From assembly GCA_017651425.1 (NCBI GenBank), contig JAGCCZ010000072.1:1-64000 (forward strand): a stretch of DNA of 64,000 nt. The letters are read 5' to 3'. Source of the DNA: Bacteroidales bacterium. Its GTDB lineage: Bacteria; Bacteroidota; Bacteroidia; Bacteroidales; WCHB1-69. Both the position numbers and the translations under genes were made by a program. This document shows, one piece after another, positions 56,253-64,000 of this stretch (position 1 is its first letter; each line of letters opens with the position of its first letter). Under the pieces are notes generated by a model, which was not told where the DNA came from, searched no databases, and saw nothing but the letters and a program-made list of their open reading frames with translations.

Positions 56253-56664
56253 TTTCCTTGAGCAGCCCTGGTAGGGGCAAGAGCTTGGTAGCCAGGGGTT
56301 AAAGCGTGAGGAACGAGCGCTGCAACCCCTGGATGGGATGCGTGCGCGGGAAAATCGCGGTGCGGGAGAAGGTCAAGACGAGGGTGTCCGTTGCTCGCCG
56401 CGAAACGGGTGTGGGGTTCAACGAGCCTGCGTGAGGGATTGAAGCGGGAATGATTTTGGCTGGAATGCGTTCCCTGCGAGACGGGGGTTCCGCTTGACGC
56501 TTCGCGTTTCGCGGAATGGTGGTGGGCTCTGAGCCAAAATCATTAGAGCGGAAAGCCCGACGGCGCGGCGGTATTTTATGCTGTATGCGAATGCAACGTG
56601 ATCTCGCGCCGCCGCGCCGGCACGCCCAAATCAAAAAAAAGATACAAAAGCCCTGATTTGTGCC
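56253..56664 (-). repeat. 413-bp intergenic repeat, copy 2 (inverted)
   Basis: The reverse complement of copy 1 at 39793-40205, matching from ggcacaaatcagggc to ggctgctcaaggaaa with scattered substitutions and single-base gaps. A one-base difference near the CCCATCCAGGGG block shifts the shared open frame, which speaks against a conserved protein. Both copies lie in gaps next to housekeeping genes (fusA, aroC). Confidence 0.8.
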
Positions 56665-56723
56665 ATCATGTATATAATTCCCGTTGAATTTTCAATAAGA
56701 AGATTTGGTGTCGGATAATTTGT

Positions 56724-56731
56724 TATTTTTG
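56724..56731 (+). promoter_or_regulatory. -7 element upstream of aroC
   Basis: TATTTTTG matches the TAnnTTTG box. Transcription would start near 56738, shortly before the ATG at 56744 and about 120 bases before the TTG preferred here. Confidence 0.5.
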
Positions 56732-56857
56732 CGGCCGTGATGATTGTTCATGGAGACGGAATTGTTTATAACCCCCATTCTTTGTATCCAACAATCAAAA
56801 TACTACACCCCGCCACAACTTTTAACTCTTAACTTTCAACTCTCAACTCTTACCTCC

Positions 56858-57808
56858 TTGCCCGACACTTTTGGAACATATTACACGCTCACCGATGGGG
56901 GTGACACCCACGGCCCTTTCCTGGAGGGGGTGATAGAGGGGTGCCCCGCGGGGGTGGCCGTGCCTCCCGCCTTTGTGGCGGAGGAGATGGCGCGGCGTGC
57001 CCCGTCGCGGCACGCGCTTTCCACCCGCCGCGTGGAGGACGATGCCGTGGAGTTCCTCTCCGGCCTCGATACCGAACACTGCACCACGGGCGAGCCCATC
57101 CGTTTCCGCATCCCCAACCGCGACGGACAACCCAATGAGGCGAACCGCTATGTGGTGCGACCTTCGCACAGCTCCTACACCTATTTCAAGAAGTACGGCT
57201 ATGCCGACAACGAGCTGTGCGGGCGTGCGTCGGCACGGCAAACCGCCTGCCGCGTGGTGGCGGGCGCCGTGGCCAAGTGTTTTCTCCAGCCTTCCGGCGT
57301 GGCTTTCTCCTCCGAGGTGGTCGCCACCGGTACGCCCTGCCGCGAGGGCGACAGCGTCGGGGCGCTCGTGCGCGGGCGCATCACGGGCCTGCCCGCCGGC
57401 CTGGGTGACCCTGTATATGACAAGTTCTCCGCCCGTCTCGCCTATGCGATGCTCTCCATCAACGCCGCCAAGGGCTTTGAAATAGGGGAGGGCTTCCGCG
57501 CCGCCCAGATGGCCGGATCCCAATACAACGACCTCCTTGAACCCGGTTTCCACTTCCGCTCCAACCACGACGGGGGTGTCCAGGCCGGGATCACCAACGG
57601 CCAGGAGGTCGTTTTTTCTGTTGCTTTCAAACCCATCCCTTCCGTGCGCTTTGACCAGCCCACGGTGGATTTCGACGGCAATGCGGCGGTCTGCCACGGC
57701 TCCGACCGCAACGACCTCTGCGTGGCCCCGCGCGTGCTCCCTGTGGTGGAGGCGATGGCCGCGATGGTGGTGATGGACTTCTGGCTGGCAACTCCGGAAA
57801 ATCAGTGA
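56858..57808 (+). CDS. aroC: Chorismate synthase, short and divergent
   Basis: About 316 aa, making chorismate from EPSP. Family blocks are present but altered: GDTHG instead of GESHG (histidine kept), VRPSHSSYTYFKKYG, GRASARQTA, RVVAGAVAK, DKFSARLAYAMLSINAAKGFE, NHDGGVQAGITNG and NDLCVAPRVLPVVEAMAA. The family is usually 350-390 aa, so it is short. The in-frame ATGs at 56744 and 56750 add 38 or 36 residues read through the taactcttaactttcaactc spacer repeat, so I placed the start at the TTG at 56858, which gives the normal PDTFG opening. The true start is uncertain; 56744 is the alternative. Confidence 0.85.
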   Translation: MPDTFGTYYTLTDGGDTHGPFLEGVIEGCPAGVAVPPAFVAEEMARRAPSRHALSTRRVEDDAVEFLSGLDTEHCTTGEPIRFRIPNRDGQPNEANRYVVRPSHSSYTYFKKYGYADNELCGRASARQTACRVVAGAVAKCFLQPSGVAFSSEVVATGTPCREGDSVGALVRGRITGLPAGLGDPVYDKFSARLAYAMLSINAAKGFEIGEGFRAAQMAGSQYNDLLEPGFHFRSNHDGGVQAGITNGQEVVFSVAFKPIPSVRFDQPTVDFDGNAAVCHGSDRNDLCVAPRVLPVVEAMAAMVVMDFWLATPENQ

Positions 57809-57852
57809 CCTACGGTCAGTAATTAATCGTGTGATTGTCTGATCAATTTTTG

Positions 57853-57860
57853 TACTTTTG
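57853..57860 (+). promoter_or_regulatory. -7 element upstream of the BadF-type kinase
   Basis: TACTTTTG, a TAnnTTTG box only 17 bases before the ATG at 57877, implies a leader of about ten bases. Confidence 0.5.
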
Positions 57861-57876
57861 CACCCTCATTTAAGCC

Positions 57877-58725
57877 ATGATATCCCATCTGCTCATAGAC
57901 GCCGGTTCAACCAAGACTGCATTCTCCCTCCTTGCAGGGGGGAAGGTTCTTGTGCAGGCCGAGGGGCGCGGCATAAACCCCAACTATTGCAGCGAGGCCG
58001 ACATCCTGCAGGTGTTCGCCGACTTTGTGCCGCGATGCCCGGCAGGTGTCGTTGTTGGTGAGATTGACTATTACGGGTCGGGTTGCGCCGCCCCGCGCAA
58101 TGCGGCTTTCATGCAGGAACTCATTGCCCGTTTCTTCCCGCAAGCCCACATTCGGGTCTTTTCCGACCTGATGGCGGTGTGCCATGCGCTCAGCCGCGGT
58201 CGCAGGGCGGTGGTCGCCATCCTCGGCACGGGTGCCGCCGCCTGTCTGTTCAATGGCACCGGAATTGAACGCATGGCTCCCTCCTTGGGCTATATGTTGG
58301 GCGATGAGGGGAGCGGCACCCATTTGGGCAAACAGCTTCTGATCGCCTATTTGCGAGGTGCGCTACCCCAACAGCTGGCTCGCGAGTTGGAACAGGAATA
58401 CCAGCTTTCTGCTGTGACGGCCATCCATCGCATCTATCGCGAGCCGGAACCTAATCGGTTCATGTCCTCGCTGGCCCCCTTTGTGCGGGAACATGGCGAC
58501 CAGCCGTTCATCCGCGAGTTAGCATTGAATGCTTTCCGGGATTTTTTTGCCAAAAACAAATGCCATTTTGAGGAGGCGGACTTGCCCTGGCATCTTGCCG
58601 GCTCCGTGGCGTATCACTTCCGCGACCTCGTGCGCGAGGCGGCTGCACAGCAGCATTGCCCCGTGGGCGACATTGTCGCCGCTCCAATGGAAAAATTAAT
58701 TGAATACCATAAAACCTTACCATAA
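57877..58725 (+). CDS. BadF/BadG-type ATPase, N-acetylglucosamine kinase-like
   Basis: A 282-aa ASKHA-fold kinase. The phosphate-1 motif is LIDAGSTKT (6-14), followed by GINPN, a GSGCA block, FSDLMAVCHA, ILGTGAAAC and the LGDEGSGTHLGK block. Members phosphorylate N-acetylglucosamine or related amino sugars, which suits recycling of cell-wall or host glycans, but the sugar is not proven. The stop codon overlaps the tsaE ATG (TAATG). Confidence 0.85.
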   Translation: MISHLLIDAGSTKTAFSLLAGGKVLVQAEGRGINPNYCSEADILQVFADFVPRCPAGVVVGEIDYYGSGCAAPRNAAFMQELIARFFPQAHIRVFSDLMAVCHALSRGRRAVVAILGTGAAACLFNGTGIERMAPSLGYMLGDEGSGTHLGKQLLIAYLRGALPQQLARELEQEYQLSAVTAIHRIYREPEPNRFMSSLAPFVREHGDQPFIRELALNAFRDFFAKNKCHFEEADLPWHLAGSVAYHFRDLVREAAAQQHCPVGDIVAAPMEKLIEYHKTLP

Positions 58726-59135
58726 TGCAAGAAATGACGGCAACGGAAAACCAATTGGACCAGGTGGCCGAAGCCATCCTCAAAGCCTATCCCGAGGAAC
58801 GAGTGTTCGGCTTTTACGGTGAGATGGGTGCGGGCAAGACCACACTCATCAAAGCCATTTGTCGCGCACTCGGCGTACACGATGTCACCTCGTCGCCCAC
58901 TTTCGCCATTATCAACGAATATTGGACCGATGGCGGCGAACCGCTCTACCATTTCGACTTCTACCGCATCGACGAGCCTGCCGACGCCTCGCGCGTGGGT
59001 TTTGAAGAGTACCTCTACAGCGGCCACTACTGCTTCATCGAGTGGACCGAGAAGGTCGAGGAGATCCTCCAGGGCGACTTTATCCCCATCACTATAGAGC
59101 GTGTGGACGATGACAGAAGAAGATTTCTGTTTTGA
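58725..59135 (+). CDS. tsaE: tRNA t6A modification ATPase TsaE
   Basis: A 136-aa P-loop protein. Walker A reads GEMGAGKTT (about 32-40), followed by the TSSPTFAI block and HFDFYRI. TsaE works with TsaB and TsaD to make threonylcarbamoyl-adenosine at position 37 of ANN-decoding tRNAs. Length is typical. It overlaps the kinase gene by one base and is probably co-translated. Confidence 0.95.
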   Translation: MQEMTATENQLDQVAEAILKAYPEERVFGFYGEMGAGKTTLIKAICRALGVHDVTSSPTFAIINEYWTDGGEPLYHFDFYRIDEPADASRVGFEEYLYSGHYCFIEWTEKVEEILQGDFIPITIERVDDDRRRFLF

Positions 59136-59193
59136 TTTTACTTTTTAAGTGATATAATCATGGAATTGCGAACAGGCCTACGGCTATTTTTAC

Positions 59194-59201
59194 TATTTTT
59201 G
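59194..59201 (+). promoter_or_regulatory. -7 element of the alanine-dehydrogenase-like gene
   Basis: TATTTTTG ends only six bases before the ATG at 59207, so the transcript may be nearly leaderless. Confidence 0.45.
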
Positions 59202-59206
59202 CACCC

Positions 59207-59920
59207 ATGCATAATTTAGACATCCTATATAACGATACCATTTTGGCTACACAAGAGCAGCCGGTGCAGGTGGATGCCCCCGTGCGGGAGTTGTCTGTCG
59301 GTTTTGTCAAGGATGAGAATCCCATGGGCGAGTTTGTGATCATGACACCTGCAGCGGTGCAGTCGCTGGTTGACGATGATATCCATGTCTGTATGCAGCA
59401 TGGCTTTTCCGCGGGTTCGGCCTATTCGGATGCCGACTATGCGGATGTGGGGGTGGAGTTTGTGGACGATTTTTACCTGCTGGCCTCCATGGCACGCGTC
59501 TTGGTGAAGTTCCAGCCTTTCACCGCAGACCAGGTGGCTCTGATGAAAGAAGACCAGATCCTTTTTTCCACGCAGGATGTCGCACTGATGAGCCGTGAAT
59601 ATATAGAGGCTGTCAATGCCAAGCGGATCGCGGCTTTGGCCATGAATTTTATTGAAGACCGCAAAGGCGGAAGCATCACTGACCGCATTTTGACGGAAAC
59701 ACTCTCGGTGACGGGCATGAATATTGCCTTGTCCAACTTCTTGTTGCCGCTTGTGACGGAGCTGGCCGCCAATACACGGTTGCGTTTCGCCCTCCAGAAG
59801 CGCCCCGTGCTCATGGAAAGCGTCTATTGCTATGCCGGCCAGGTCTGCCATAAGGAACTTGCCGACCTCCTCGGCTTCCCGTATCGCGACATCGTTACGC
59901 TGTGTTGGGATTTGAATTGA
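59207..59920 (+). CDS. Alanine dehydrogenase-like protein lacking the NAD-binding domain
   Basis: A 237-aa protein. Residues 1-160 match the N-terminal catalytic domain of the AlaDH/PNT family (VGFVKDENPMGEFVIMTPAAV, the GFSAGSAYSDADYADVGVEF block, QILFSTQDVALMS, IAALAMNFIEDRKGG). The next residues jump directly to the family's C-terminal helix region (NIALSNFLLPLV, then YCYAGQVCHKELADLLGFPYRDI). The ~150-residue Rossmann domain that binds NAD is missing without a frameshift. Normal members have about 370-410 aa. It cannot be a standard dehydrogenase; a regulatory or binding role is possible. Confidence 0.72.
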   Translation: MHNLDILYNDTILATQEQPVQVDAPVRELSVGFVKDENPMGEFVIMTPAAVQSLVDDDIHVCMQHGFSAGSAYSDADYADVGVEFVDDFYLLASMARVLVKFQPFTADQVALMKEDQILFSTQDVALMSREYIEAVNAKRIAALAMNFIEDRKGGSITDRILTETLSVTGMNIALSNFLLPLVTELAANTRLRFALQKRPVLMESVYCYAGQVCHKELADLLGFPYRDIVTLCWDLN

Positions 59921-59935
59921 TTGCTATTTTTAATC

Positions 59936-62900
59936 ATGATTATAAAAAACAAACCTTTTTTGAAAAGTGTTCTCGCTATCTTGACCATGGGTCTCATATG
60001 GTCATCCGGTCTGTTTGTGATGGCTGCGCCGGTGGACACTGCAACGGCCAAAATGGTGGCTGGGAATTTTTATAGAACTCAAAATCCAAAATCCATAGTT
60101 CAGAATGCAAAGTCCGGGAATAGGAACGATGCCGCGAGCGCAGTCGTGGACGGGGAACCGCAGTTGGTATATACGGCGATGATGCAACCACGCGGCATGC
60201 GTGCGCAAATAGCTGCCTATTACATCTTTAATGTGTCTGGCGGTTTTGTGATTGTCAGTGCGGACGACTGTGTGGCACCCGTGATTGGGTACTCCACAGA
60301 AGGCATTTTCACCGTGGATGGCATGCCCGCCAATGTGCGGTTCTTCTTGGACGAGTATGTGCGCGAGATCGAAGCGATTCTGTCAAAACCGTCGTTAGCA
60401 CGAACACCATTGACCGAGCAGTGGCGTGCTGCGCTCTCTTCCGAGAGTCAGCCCTCCTCGCGCAATATCACGACGGTTACCCCGCTGCTGACCACATTGT
60501 GGGACCAGAATGCCTATTACAACGACCTCTGTCCGGCCGACACTGCCGGTCCGGGCGGCCATGTCTTCGCGGGTTGCGTGGCCACGGCGATGGGGCAGAT
60601 TATACGATATTGGCAATATCCCACCACGGGCACGGGAAGCCATAGCTATTTGGCGAACTTCTCCAGCGTTGACTCATCTTATGGCGATTATGGGATGCTC
60701 AGTGCCAACTTCGGTGCCACAACATATGATTACAGCCAAATGCCGAATCATTTGACGGCTTTTTCAAGTCCTGCGCAAGTCAATGCGGTGGCGACACTTC
60801 TGTATCAATGCGGCGTTGCGGTGGAGATGCAATATGGCTCCGGGGGAAGCGGTGCTTCCTCCAACGGCGTGCCGATTGCCTTGCAGGCATATTTCGGATA
60901 TCCTACCTGTGACTATGTGTCGCGCGCCAGCTATACGAGCAATGCGTGGGTGGCATTGATCAAATCTGAATTGGACCGCCAGCGTCCTGTCTATTATAGC
61001 GGTCATGGAGCCCAGGGCGGTCATGCTTTTGTGTGCGACGGCTACGATGCAAACAACTATTTTCACATCAACTGGGGCTGGAGCGGCAATGACAATGGCT
61101 ATTTCCTGCTTTCCAACTTGAATCCCGGCAATGTGGAGTTTAATACCCAGCATGCCGCCATCATAGGATGGCGTGCGCCGCATGCGGTTTCTGCCTGCCC
61201 GGGAGTGCCCACTGTGACCGATTATGACAACAATGTGTACAACACCATCCAGATGGGCACGCAGTGTTGGATGCGGGAGAACCTCCGTACGCAGCATTAT
61301 AGCGACGGGACGGCGATCCCTGCGGGCACAGACACAAGCAGCACGGTGGCATATCTTTATGCCCCCAATAACAACCCGGGATTGGTGGCAACCTATGGAT
61401 ACCTGTACAACTGGCGTGCGGTGATGCGCAATGCCGGCAGTACATCGGCCTCTCCCAGTGGCATACAGGGCGTTTGTCCGACAGGATGGCATGTTCCCAG
61501 TCGTGCCGAATTCGTCGCGCTTCAGAATTTCATGGAACAGGCCAACAGTCTCCATTGCAATGGCAGCGACACCTCCACGGCTGTCGCCATGGCCTCCACA
61601 GACGGATGGCACAGCTCGTCCGTTAGCTGTACGCCGGGCTATGACAACAACGCCAACAATGAGTCGGGCTTCAGTGCCCGCCCTGCCGGCACGTTTTACC
61701 AGAATTCCTATTATAACACCACCTACAACACCTGCTTTTGGTCTGCCACCGAATACCAGTCCGGCAAACCGTTCATTGCGCGCATTGCGTACGATGACGC
61801 ACAATTTGGTGCCGATTGGTTCTCAAACCTCACCAATGTCGGCTATTCCGTCCGATGTGTGAAGGATGGGGGCATTTCCGTGAACACGTCAGCAGTCTCA
61901 AACATCCAGAACACCACGGCCATGTGTGGCGGCACGGTGCAGCTCTTTGCAGGCGAGACTGTGGTCGCACGCGGCCTCTGCTGGAGCAATCGGGAGGCCT
62001 TCCCCACCATCAACCACGATACCGCCGTCGCTGGCTCCGGTGCCGGAATGTTCTCTTGCCCGATGACAAACTTGCAGGCAGGCACGGTCTATCGCGTGCG
62101 TGCGTTTGCGACAAACAGCTTTGGAATCACCTATTACGGCGAGCCTGTGGTCTTCACCACGACAGGACACTCCCCCTTCCTGTGCGGCACTTCCACGGTG
62201 ACCGACTACGACATGAACGTCTATAACACTGTCGCGATGGGCAATCAATGCTGGACCCGTGAGAATATCCGCACAACCCACTATATGGACGGGACACCGA
62301 TTCCGCAGAGTGATGTCTCCAGCAACACGGAAGCATATCGTCACTTGCCCGACAATGATGTGAGTTTGGTGGACCCATACGGCTATTTGTATAATTGGCA
62401 GACCGTGATGCATGGCGAGTCCAGCAGCACGTTGAATCCGAGCGGAGTGCAGGGCCCGTGCCCTGCGGGATGGCATGTGCCTTCCTACAGTGAGTTGGAA
62501 CAGTTGTACCAGTATCTCCACAATAATACAGCCCTGCATTGCAATGGCAGCGACACCGCGCAGGCGAGTGCTCTTGCCTCCAGTGTGGGTTGGAGCAGCT
62601 CCAATGTGATGTGCTCTCCAGGCTACGCGCCCATCAATAATAACGCATCGGGTTTCTCAATACTTCCTCCGGGCATCTTCTATAGCGATGCACCGGCGAA
62701 CTTTGGGTACAGCTCCTCCTTCTGGTCTGCGACCCTCTATCAGGCCAACAAGCCTTACATTGCCAATGCCAGTTACGACAATGCCGAGTTCTCCCCTTAT
62801 TATTGCAGTAACCAGACAGGTGTCGGACGCTCGGTCCGATGTCTGCGCGACTTGGCCATGATTATATTCTCGACGGTGACCACCAGCTATCCTTTGAGCG

Positions 62901-63724
62901 TTGGCTCGATATCCGCTGTTTGCGGCGGTGTTGTGACATCTGACGGGGGCGGCACCGTGAGCGAACGCGGGGTCTGCTGGAGCACTCATCCTTTCCCCGA
63001 CTTGAATGACAACCACGCCATGTCCTCCAGCTCGGGAAATGGATCCTACTATGTCTCCATCGGTGGCCTTCAACCCGGCACGGACTATTATGTGCGTGCA
63101 TACGCCATCAATGAGATGGGCGTGTCGTATGGTGACGACATCGCCTTTACCACCATCTTCTGCCAGAATACCGCTGTGAACGTCTTGGTAGAGGCATGTT
63201 CGCCCTATACATGGAATGGCCAGACTTACACGGAAGATGGTGTTTATTCCCAGATCCTGACATCAATTGGCGGATGTGACTCCACCGTGACCATCCTCCT
63301 TACGCTCCATGAACCCACCTATTCTGATATATATGAAAACTTTGTCGATTCATACGTATGGAATGGAGTGACGTACAGTGATGCCGGCGACTACACGCAG
63401 GTGTTTCAGGATGTCTATGGTTGCGACTCCACGGTGACGCTTCACTTGGTGTCGGGCGTGGAATCCTACAACTCCTTGAACATAGGCCTTTACCCGAATC
63501 CGACTGCCGATAAGGTGACCTTGAAACTTGAGGCTGGGCTCGCGGACATTGCCGAAACGGCGTGGATATACGATGCCTCCGGCCGCGTGGCGATGATAGT
63601 TGAGATTCAAGGCGAAAAGACCGAAATAAACCTGCATGAGCTCTCTTCGGGCATCTACATTCTGAAGCTCATGTCGGGCGACAATGTTTTGGGAATCAGA
63701 AGACTGGTCAAGAAAAACTTGTAA
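59936..63724 (+). CDS. C10 (streptopain-like) peptidase with two FISUMP domains and T9SS tail
   Basis: A 1262-aa secreted protease: signal peptide (about 1-31), Spi-like pro-region (to about 160, with AYYIFNVSGGFVIVSADD), C10 peptidase domain with C214 (FAGCVATAMGQ) and H363 (GGHAFVCDGY) plus HINWGWSG, then two FISUMP modules (each opening C..T.VTDYD.NVYNT), fnIII-like modules with RGLCWS/RGVCWS, two 'WNG.TY..DG.Y' and GCDSTVT repeats, and a type A sorting domain (LYPNPTAD). Secreted C10 proteases of Bacteroidota degrade host or dietary proteins. The start at 59936 opens the signal peptide; the next upstream ATG is 15 bases earlier. Confidence 0.88.
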   Translation: MIIKNKPFLKSVLAILTMGLIWSSGLFVMAAPVDTATAKMVAGNFYRTQNPKSIVQNAKSGNRNDAASAVVDGEPQLVYTAMMQPRGMRAQIAAYYIFNVSGGFVIVSADDCVAPVIGYSTEGIFTVDGMPANVRFFLDEYVREIEAILSKPSLARTPLTEQWRAALSSESQPSSRNITTVTPLLTTLWDQNAYYNDLCPADTAGPGGHVFAGCVATAMGQIIRYWQYPTTGTGSHSYLANFSSVDSSYGDYGMLSANFGATTYDYSQMPNHLTAFSSPAQVNAVATLLYQCGVAVEMQYGSGGSGASSNGVPIALQAYFGYPTCDYVSRASYTSNAWVALIKSELDRQRPVYYSGHGAQGGHAFVCDGYDANNYFHINWGWSGNDNGYFLLSNLNPGNVEFNTQHAAIIGWRAPHAVSACPGVPTVTDYDNNVYNTIQMGTQCWMRENLRTQHYSDGTAIPAGTDTSSTVAYLYAPNNNPGLVATYGYLYNWRAVMRNAGSTSASPSGIQGVCPTGWHVPSRAEFVALQNFMEQANSLHCNGSDTSTAVAMASTDGWHSSSVSCTPGYDNNANNESGFSARPAGTFYQNSYYNTTYNTCFWSATEYQSGKPFIARIAYDDAQFGADWFSNLTNVGYSVRCVKDGGISVNTSAVSNIQNTTAMCGGTVQLFAGETVVARGLCWSNREAFPTINHDTAVAGSGAGMFSCPMTNLQAGTVYRVRAFATNSFGITYYGEPVVFTTTGHSPFLCGTSTVTDYDMNVYNTVAMGNQCWTRENIRTTHYMDGTPIPQSDVSSNTEAYRHLPDNDVSLVDPYGYLYNWQTVMHGESSSTLNPSGVQGPCPAGWHVPSYSELEQLYQYLHNNTALHCNGSDTAQASALASSVGWSSSNVMCSPGYAPINNNASGFSILPPGIFYSDAPANFGYSSSFWSATLYQANKPYIANASYDNAEFSPYYCSNQTGVGRSVRCLRDLAMIIFSTVTTSYPLSVGSISAVCGGVVTSDGGGTVSERGVCWSTHPFPDLNDNHAMSSSSGNGSYYVSIGGLQPGTDYYVRAYAINEMGVSYGDDIAFTTIFCQNTAVNVLVEACSPYTWNGQTYTEDGVYSQILTSIGGCDSTVTILLTLHEPTYSDIYENFVDSYVWNGVTYSDAGDYTQVFQDVYGCDSTVTLHLVSGVESYNSLNIGLYPNPTADKVTLKLEAGLADIAETAWIYDASGRVAMIVEIQGEKTEINLHELSSGIYILKLMSGDNVLGIRRLVKKNL

Positions 63725-63789
63725 CCGGAATTTGGTATATGCAGCTTCGAATCTGCCTCAGGCATCTCTCCCCGGAATTCTGAGGTTCT

Positions 63790-64000
63790 CTATTTATGCA
63801 AGGGCAAATAGATGATAAACGTGCTGCCCTTGCCCTCCTCGCTCTGCACCTCAATCTTGCCTTTGTGCAGGGAGACGATTTTCTTCACATATCCGAGACC
63901 GAGTCCGTAGCCCTTGACATCGTGGATGTTGCCCTTGGGAATGCGATAGAAGTTTTCGAAAATGTTGGCGATGGCCTTCTTGGGGATGCCAATGCCCTTG
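63790..64000 (-). CDS. Sensor histidine kinase, C-terminal fragment
   Basis: The minus strand encodes the end of a HATPase_c domain: [19 protein letters not shown] (N/F boxes region), [18 protein letters not shown] (G2 box), and [14 protein letters not shown] before the stop. The gene is cut by the right edge and its sensor part is unseen. It could be the PorY partner of porX or another kinase; the fragment cannot decide this. Confidence 0.85.
   Translation of the reverse strand, partial: KGIGIPKKAIANIFENFYRIPKGNIHDVKGYGLGLGYVKKIVSLHKGKIEVQSEEGKGSTFIIYLPLHK

Larger units (their letters stand above)
56143..56743. other. Gene-free region with repeats
   Basis: The 600-bp gap between the PNGase F-like gene and aroC holds ttaagagttgagag spacer units (56155-56187), a 20-bp palindrome (56192-56211), the aaatcgtaaatcgg unit also seen near 32610, the 413-bp repeat copy 2 (56253-56664), and a TATTTTTG box (56724-56731). 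No gene was accepted here. Confidence 0.7.

Noticed and set aside
56299..56634. Minus-strand ORF inside repeat copy 2
   Set aside because: Same reason as for copy 1; the frame is broken relative to copy 1.
1..64000. tRNA, rRNA, CRISPR arrays, insertion sequences and prophage genes
   Set aside because: None was recognised on reading all intergenic gaps; a tRNAscan and ISfinder search would settle this.

Overview
The window looks like a chromosomal segment from an anaerobic Bacteroidota bacterium, most likely order Bacteroidales. Signs are many secreted proteins ending in a type IX secretion (T9SS) type A sorting domain, the T9SS regulator PorX, -7 elements of the TAnnTTTG type, weak Shine-Dalgarno sequences, FISUMP and CUB/MAM/fnIII surface modules, and a four-subunit 2-oxoacid:ferredoxin oxidoreductase. 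No plasmid or phage backbone, insertion sequence, tRNA, rRNA or CRISPR array was seen. The species cannot be named from the sequence alone.

Layout. 0-7 kb: a DUF4130/TIGR03915 DNA-metabolism protein; a minus-strand MntA-HepT toxin-antitoxin pair overlapping a membrane-protein gene; thrS; and an AlgX-like/AlgI-like pair for O-acetylation of an extracytoplasmic polymer. 7-17 kb: three minus-strand T9SS cargo genes, two of them long papain-like peptidases with a calcium-loop insertion in the peptidase domain and one short relative that keeps only the C-terminal half. 17-27 kb: housekeeping genes (yebC, a PRiA4-ORF3 protein, miaA, a 50-codon ORF, holB, recF), a candidate structured RNA at 19.74-19.85 kb, an M49-like lipoprotein peptidase, and the ferredoxin oxidoreductase operon (delta-alpha-beta-gamma) closed by a clear hairpin terminator. 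27-40 kb: two giant paralogous T9SS surface proteins (1729 and 2338 aa). 40-52 kb: a 413-bp intergenic repeat, fusA, a T9SS protein, a beta-barrel gene coupled to a membrane-anchored ECF sigma factor, an esterase lipoprotein, porX, a DUF4296 lipoprotein and the CCA-adding enzyme. 52-64 kb: an AbiE-type toxin-antitoxin pair with a 15-bp dyad operator, a PNGase F-like protein, the second (inverted) copy of the 413-bp repeat, aroC, a BadF-type kinase, tsaE, an alanine-dehydrogenase-like protein lacking its NAD domain, a C10 peptidase with two FISUMP domains, and the end of a histidine kinase gene.

How the genes work together. The main theme is the cell surface: seven T9SS cargo-like proteins, PorX as their expected regulator, an envelope-linked sigma factor with a barrel partner, polymer O-acetylation and glycan removal. 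Two toxin-antitoxin pairs (MntA-HepT and AbiE) sit beside housekeeping genes. The least ordinary signals are the membrane-anchored sigma factor/barrel pair with a shared HDTVY-like motif, the calcium-loop-in-papain architecture, the inverted 413-bp repeat family, the rod-shaped RNA candidate, and the alanine dehydrogenase without a Rossmann domain.
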